This document shows positions 16,461 to 20,964 of a stretch of DNA of 20,964 bases, piece by piece. Position 1 is the first letter of the stretch, and every line of letters starts with the position of its first letter. Source of the DNA: Gammaproteobacteria bacterium (GTDB lineage: Bacteria; Pseudomonadota; Gammaproteobacteria; Chromatiales; Sedimenticolaceae); assembly GCA_020445245.1 (NCBI GenBank), contig JAGRHB010000004.1, positions 1-20,964 on the forward strand. Reading direction: 5' to 3'. The notes beneath the pieces were generated by a model. It ran no database searches. It saw only the letters and a list, made by a program, of their open reading frames with translations, and was not told the origin of the DNA. Made by a program: the position numbers and the translations under genes.

Positions 16461-17813
16461 ATGGCCGACCTGGCGGCGGACACGATAGTGGCTATCGCCA
16501 CGCCACCCGGGCGTGGCGGCGTCGGAATAGTCCGTATCTCTGGCAACGCGGTGCCGCTGATTGCTGCGGCTGTCCTCAGATCCCTGCCGCGGGCAAGGCA
16601 TGCTCATCATGCGCGGTTTCTCGATGCAGACGGCGAAGCCATCGACGAAGGCATCGCCTTGTACTTCGCGGGCCCAGCCTCCTTCACCGGTGAAGATGTC
16701 CTGGAACTCCAGGGACACGGCGGCCCGGTTGTGCTCGATCTGCTATTGCAGCGAGTGCTCGCCCTTGGTGCACGCCTCGCCGAACCGGGCGAGTTTTCGC
16801 GCCGCGCCTTTCTCAACGACAAGCTCGATCTTGCCCAGGCCGAGGCGATCGCCGACCTGATCGATAGCCAGACGCGCGCCGCAGCACGCTCGGCGATACG
16901 CTCGCTCAGCGGCGCGTTTTCCGACCGCGTCCACGCCCTCGTCGAGGCGATAACGCAACTTCGGATGTACGTCGAAGCTGCAATTGATTTTCCCGAGGAG
17001 GAGATCGACTTCCTCGCCGACGACTACATCGCCGATACCCTGCACGAGCTGATTGCGCAGGTGGAACAGCTGCTGCACCGCGCCCATACCGGCCGCCTGC
17101 TGCGCGACGGTATGACGCTGGTGATCGCCGGACTGCCGAACGCGGGCAAGTCCAGCCTGATGAATGCGCTGACCGGCCAGGACAGTGCGATCGTGACCGC
17201 CACACCGGGCACTACCCGAGATGTGTTGCGCGAACAGATCGAGATCGACGGTTTACCCCTGCACATCATCGACACGGCGGGACTTCGGGAGTCCGCTGAC
17301 GAAGTGGAACGCGAGGGCGTGCGCCGGGCACGCGAGCAATTGGCCGGTGCCGACCATGCCTTGTGGGTATTCGACGGGGCCACGGATCCGGACGCCGCAG
17401 GTCTGGCCGTTGCCGGGCTGCCGGAAGGACTGGCGGTGACCAGGGTGCGCAACAAGACCGATCTCACCGCTCACCCGCCGGGTCTGGTGCAATGCACCGA
17501 CGGTCCAGAGATTCGACTCTCTGCAAAGACAGGGGCTGGCGTCGAGGCGCTTCGCAGCTACCTGAAGGGCCTGGTGGCTTTCGAGGGTCCCGGTGACGGC
17601 GATTTCAGCGCACGGCGCCGTCATCTGGATGCCATTGCCCGCGCCGCTGGCGCGCTCCACGCGGGGAGTCGCGCGCTGAACGCAGGTCGAGCCGGGGAAT
17701 TGCTTGCGGAGGACCTGCGTCAGTCACAGCTGGCGCTCGCGGAGATCACTGGGGAGTTCACCGCGGATGACCTGCTCGGCCGGATATTCAGCTCGTTCTG
17801 TATCGGCAAATGA
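16461..17813 (+). CDS. mnmE: tRNA-modification GTPase MnmE (TrmE)
   Basis: 450 residues. The N-terminal folate-binding domain starts [23 protein letters not shown] helical domain follows, with the GTPase domain inserted: P-loop GLPNAGKSS (224-232), switch [13 protein letters not shown] and NKTD. The C-terminus ends FCIGK, with the catalytically important Cys447. With MnmG it makes the 5-carboxymethylaminomethyl group on wobble uridine 34. It overlaps murI by 4 bases (ATGA), so the two are translationally coupled. No Shine-Dalgarno stands before ATG 16461. Confidence 0.99.
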   Translation: MADLAADTIVAIATPPGRGGVGIVRISGNAVPLIAAAVLRSLPRARHAHHARFLDADGEAIDEGIALYFAGPASFTGEDVLELQGHGGPVVLDLLLQRVLALGARLAEPGEFSRRAFLNDKLDLAQAEAIADLIDSQTRAAARSAIRSLSGAFSDRVHALVEAITQLRMYVEAAIDFPEEEIDFLADDYIADTLHELIAQVEQLLHRAHTGRLLRDGMTLVIAGLPNAGKSSLMNALTGQDSAIVTATPGTTRDVLREQIEIDGLPLHIIDTAGLRESADEVEREGVRRAREQLAGADHALWVFDGATDPDAAGLAVAGLPEGLAVTRVRNKTDLTAHPPGLVQCTDGPEIRLSAKTGAGVEALRSYLKGLVAFEGPGDGDFSARRRHLDAIARAAGALHAGSRALNAGRAGELLAEDLRQSQLALAEITGEFTADDLLGRIFSSFCIGK

Positions 17814-18598
17814 GCACACCGGTGGCGATCGGTTTCTTCGACTCCGGTGTCGGAGGGTTCAGTGTATTGCGACATGCGCTGAACGCGGTCAATGGCATCC
17901 CCCTGCTGTATGTCGCCGACACGGCGTTTGCCCCCTACGGCGCACGTAGCGTCGAGGAGGTGGTGGAGCGTAGCCGTACCATCACGCGGTTCATGTTGGA
18001 ACAGGGTGCCGAGGCGATCGTGGTCGCGTGCAACACCGCGACTGCAATGGCGGTGGACCGGTTGCGCAGCGAATTCGACATCCCGATCATCGGTATGGAA
18101 CCGGCGATCAAGCCCGCCGCTCAACTGACTCGCAGCGCCAGGGTCGCGGTTCTGGCGACCGGCGGGACGCTGGCCAGTGATCGCTATGCGCGTTTGCGCT
18201 CTGACCACGGTCGCCAGATCGAGGTACACGAATGCATTTGCCGTCATTGGGTGGAAGCTGTCGAGCAAGGAGACCTCGACAGTCCGCGGGTGCTCGATCT
18301 GGTGAACGCAGAACTGGCACCGCTGCATCGGATCGGCATCGATACCTATGTACTCGGTTGTACCCACTACCCGTTTCTGGTGCCTGCGATACGCGCTGTG
18401 GTCGGTGAAGACGTGCAGCTTGTCGATCCAGGCCCGGCAGTGATCGGGCAGCTTCGGCGCCGCCTTGGACTGCTGTCGGTGGAGCCACCTTCTGTGTCGC
18501 CGGTGAGACTCTACACGAGTGGGTCACCGGCACTGCTGCAACGCCACGCACAGCGACTCATTGGCCTGTCTGCCGAATGTCACCGCTTGCCTGCCTGA
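17810..18598 (+). CDS. murI: Glutamate racemase
   Basis: 262 residues. It carries the family's FFDSGVGG (9-16, with Asp11), [10 protein letters not shown], the first catalytic cysteine in ACNTAT (Cys74), and the second in GCTHYP (Cys184) with its neighbouring His186. The enzyme interconverts L- and D-glutamate for peptidoglycan in the cytoplasm, with no cofactor. The start ATG overlaps the mnmE stop (ATGA). Its last 19 bases overlap the convergent transglutaminase gene. Confidence 0.98.
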   Translation: MSTPVAIGFFDSGVGGFSVLRHALNAVNGIPLLYVADTAFAPYGARSVEEVVERSRTITRFMLEQGAEAIVVACNTATAMAVDRLRSEFDIPIIGMEPAIKPAAQLTRSARVAVLATGGTLASDRYARLRSDHGRQIEVHECICRHWVEAVEQGDLDSPRVLDLVNAELAPLHRIGIDTYVLGCTHYPFLVPAIRAVVGEDVQLVDPGPAVIGQLRRRLGLLSVEPPSVSPVRLYTSGSPALLQRHAQRLIGLSAECHRLPA

Positions 18599-20568
18599 GC
18601 AGGTCTCAGTGACAGGCGGCGGATGCGTCTGCGCAGCGCGCCGATCATCTGCTGATCCGACTTGCGGCCGTAGCGCTGCTGTACGTAGATCCGACAAATG
18701 GCAGCGAGTTCGGACGCAGCCTGGGGAAATGAACGTGACGCCGCGGCGCACAGCGTATCCGGTCCCTGCCAGGGGGCCACATCGATACCGGCTCGTCGTA
18801 GCTTGTCGGTGAACTGCTGCCAAAGGCCGGCCAATGGATCACCTGTGCGAGCGCCAGGCAGCTGCGCCGCCAGGTACACGATTGCGGCGGCCAGTGCACC
18901 TGCGATCAACAGCGCAATCGCCAGACCTATGCCGCGCAGCCTGCCCAGACCGAGCCATTCAAGCAGGCTGGTCTGTCGTTCTGCACTGAATCCGACCACC
19001 CAGCGGTGCCAGCCCAGGTCCACCGCGTCGGCCAGCCACACGGCGTTGTGCCACAGTGAGCGCAGCACGCCCGATTCACCGCTGCCGAACATTACCCGGT
19101 CACCGGCCTGTGATGCCGCAGCATCGATCGGCTGCTCGATACGTTGTGGCGCCACGGCAGCGGTCGGGTCGACACGCCACCAGCCGAGCCCGGGCACCCA
19201 CACTTCCGTCCAGGCGTGGGCATCGGACTGACGCACCACCCAGTGCTCGGCGTGCGGATTGCGCTCTCCACCCTGATAACCGATGACCACGCGGGCCGGG
19301 ATTCCGGCCACGCGCATCAGCAAGGCGAAACTACCCGCGTAGTGCTCGCAAAATCCGCGGCGCGTCTCGAACAGGAACTGCTCGACCGGATCACCCTGCA
19401 GCGTTCCTGGAGAGAGCGTGTACACGAACGGCTGGTCGCGGAAAAAGTCGAGCGCCCGCGCCACCACCTGAAGCGGCTGAGCCGGATCGGCCGTTGCCTG
19501 CCATTGCGCGACCAGTGAAGCGATACGTGGTGAGACCTGTGGCGGCAGCTGCAGGCCCTTTGCGCGCTCCCGTTCACTGATTTCCAGCATGCGGAATCCT
19601 GGATCCGAGGCGGCGTGGTAGCTAAGACGCTGGTTGAGCCTTTGTTCGCTGACCAGCGCGTAATCGCTGTTCAGGTGCGTACCCGGGGGCTTGACCGTGA
19701 CCACGTCGAGTCCGAACAGCCAGTACTCACCGGTCGGCTCCAGGGTGACCTCATAACCGACCGCCAGCGGGTCCCTTCCGACAGTGTCGATCGGCCTTTC
19801 GCTGGCGCGGTCGGCCGTCCAGCGGCGACCATCGGTATGCCATAACACAGGCCCGCGCCAGTAGCGCTGCTCCGGACCGGGCACCGTGGTGTCGAATTGC
19901 ACGCGGAAAGCGGTTGCGGTCGAGCGACTCAGCTCGCCGAGGTTGCCCAGGGTCATCTCACCGCTGATGCCGGTGACCGCACGCTGCGACTTGATGCCCC
20001 ACAAGGGGCTGTGAAGGCGCGGGAACAGCACGAACACCACCAGTGCCAGCGGCAGCGCCGCGACGAACAGCCCGGTCGCATGGCGCAGTACCTGGCGTGG
20101 GTGGGTGCTGACCCGGTTCAGGCCGACCAGAATCGCGGTCAACGCAAGCGTACCGGCAAACAGGTAGACCGCAAGTCCCAGTGACTGACTGTAAAGGAAC
20201 TGCGTCAGCACCACGAAGTAGCCGAGAAACACCGTGACGTGGATGTCCCGCCGCGCGCGCAGCTCCAGCAGTTTCAGGCCCAGCATCACCACCAGCAATG
20301 CCGTACCGGCGAGGCGCCCGTCATAGAGCCCGGTGCTCAGGATCACCAGGGCAATGGCCGTGGCCATCAAAGCGAGCAACAGCCAGCGACCGGGCAGCCA
20401 GCGTGGCCGATGCAGCGCAAGCAGCCGCCAGCCGACGGCGAGATAGAAAAAGCCGAGGATCGCCGGGTGCAGGTTGGCCGCATGCGGTGCCATCAGCGCG
20501 GCCAGCAGGACCAGCGTGCTTCCCAGAAGACGCGGTACGATCGGCATATCCGCCAGTGCGTCACGCAT
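18580..20568 (-). CDS. tgpA: TgpA-type membrane transglutaminase (DUF3488 / transglutaminase-like)
   Basis: 662 residues from ATG 20568. The N-terminal ~190 residues are several hydrophobic helices (DUF3488-type). A periplasmic transglutaminase-like domain follows, with the catalytic triad visible: C407 in RRGFCEHYAGSFALLMR, H451 in DAHAWTEVW, and D467 in WRVDPTA. Another transmembrane segment (about GIGLAIALLIAGALAAAIVYLA) precedes a cytoplasmic C-terminal tail. The ATG overlaps the DUF58 stop by 8 bases; the longer open frame to 20784 is the wrong frame of that gene. Pseudomonas TgpA is essential, but the substrate is not known from sequence. It usually lies after moxR-DUF58 genes, consistent here. 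Confidence 0.93.
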   Translation of the reverse strand: MRDALADMPIVPRLLGSTLVLLAALMAPHAANLHPAILGFFYLAVGWRLLALHRPRWLPGRWLLLALMATAIALVILSTGLYDGRLAGTALLVVMLGLKLLELRARRDIHVTVFLGYFVVLTQFLYSQSLGLAVYLFAGTLALTAILVGLNRVSTHPRQVLRHATGLFVAALPLALVVFVLFPRLHSPLWGIKSQRAVTGISGEMTLGNLGELSRSTATAFRVQFDTTVPGPEQRYWRGPVLWHTDGRRWTADRASERPIDTVGRDPLAVGYEVTLEPTGEYWLFGLDVVTVKPPGTHLNSDYALVSEQRLNQRLSYHAASDPGFRMLEISERERAKGLQLPPQVSPRIASLVAQWQATADPAQPLQVVARALDFFRDQPFVYTLSPGTLQGDPVEQFLFETRRGFCEHYAGSFALLMRVAGIPARVVIGYQGGERNPHAEHWVVRQSDAHAWTEVWVPGLGWWRVDPTAAVAPQRIEQPIDAAASQAGDRVMFGSGESGVLRSLWHNAVWLADAVDLGWHRWVVGFSAERQTSLLEWLGLGRLRGIGLAIALLIAGALAAAIVYLAAQLPGARTGDPLAGLWQQFTDKLRRAGIDVAPWQGPDTLCAAASRSFPQAASELAAICRIYVQQRYGRKSDQQMIGALRRRIRRLSLRPAQAGKR

Positions 20569-20964
20569 CGCCGGATCCGTAGAGTGCAAGATGCCGGAGG
20601 CATTGATGGCGGTGGACTGGGCCCAGCCCCGGCGCAATTGTCGTGCCCGGTGTCTTGAGGCCGTATCGACGACCGCCCGCCTCGGCGTCAAGTACCGCCC
20701 GGGTGAGCGCCGACAGGCGCGACTCGATGTCCCCGCCCGGCGCGTCGACCCAGTCGATCCACAGCGGCGTCGCGGCCTGGCCACTGAACATGCGGGTGTT
20801 CAGTCCACGTTCCCGAGCAAGGCTTTTCCAGTCGATCTGCGACGGAAGGTCACCGGGGCGGTAGCCACGCAACCCGGCGAAATCGTCATTGCCGTCACCC
20901 CACGCCGCATCGGTGCCGTCGTCGCCGGCCGCACCCGGCGGTGTCCATTGCATCCCCGGCTTCG
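20561..20964 (-). CDS. DUF58 family protein, C-terminal part (5' end outside the window)
   Basis: The reverse strand is open from the right edge to the stop at 20561-20563, about 133 codons; the Met at 20953 is internal. The DUF58 core GYRPGDLPSQIDWKSLARERGL is present, then LWIDW and a C-terminal ending typical of the family (RYGLKTPG, with HRHQCLRHLALYG). DUF58 proteins have a von Willebrand A-like fold and accompany MoxR ATPases and TgpA, suggesting envelope-linked chaperone or maturation work. An upstream moxR is expected outside the window but not seen. Confidence 0.9.
   Translation of the reverse strand, partial: KPGMQWTPPGAAGDDGTDAAWGDGNDDFAGLRGYRPGDLPSQIDWKSLARERGLNTRMFSGQAATPLWIDWVDAPGGDIESRLSALTRAVLDAEAGGRRYGLKTPGTTIAPGLGPVHRHQCLRHLALYGSGDA

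Noticed and set aside
15537..16718. 393-codon antisense frame across yidC and mnmE
   Set aside because: Same reason: rich in His, Arg and Gln as expected from reversed coding sequence, no domain.

Overview
The window is the replication-origin neighbourhood of a high-GC gammaproteobacterial chromosome. The gene order matches the one I know from pseudomonads: dnaA-dnaN-recF-gyrB on one strand, the plsC/gmhB/glyS/glyQ block convergent to it, and rpmH-rnpA-yidC-mnmE diverging on the other side. Protein sequences are gammaproteobacterial throughout. A sulfur-oxidiser or Chromatiales-like host is possible, but the sequence does not settle it.

Layout. 1-944: a coupled pair on the minus strand, a TusA-like protein followed by a CDF metal exporter cut by the left edge. 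1025-1333: a small orphan lipoprotein. 1344-2387 (minus): a PP-loop, MnmA/ThiI-like tRNA-thiolation-type protein. 2496-7118 (plus): glyQ-glyS, a MazG-like pyrophosphohydrolase, a GmhB homologue that has lost its catalytic residues, and a PlsC-like acyltransferase. 7119-7288: a convergent gap holding hairpins and two DnaA boxes. 7289-13659 (minus): gyrB, recF, dnaN, dnaA. Two parS sites lie inside recF, and a terminator lies between dnaN and recF. 13660-14150: a 491-base non-coding divergent region with a DnaA box, an operator-like palindrome and the rpmH promoter. 14151-18598 (plus): rpmH, rnpA, yidC, mnmE, murI, with yidD absent from its usual place. 18580-20964 (minus): a TgpA-type transglutaminase and the 3' part of a DUF58 gene, overlapping murI tail to tail.

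Together the genes cover replication initiation and clamp loading (DnaA, DnaN), recombination (RecF), supercoiling (GyrB), segregation sites (parS), translation (GlyQS, L34, RnpA, MnmE), membrane protein insertion (YidC), phospholipid synthesis (PlsC) and peptidoglycan precursor supply (MurI). I see no insertion sequence, prophage, CRISPR array, tRNA or rRNA gene. Most of the window is ordinary core genome and I found no previously undescribed multi-gene system. The most unusual items are the degenerate GmhB homologue, the parS pair in recF, and DnaA boxes at three separate places.
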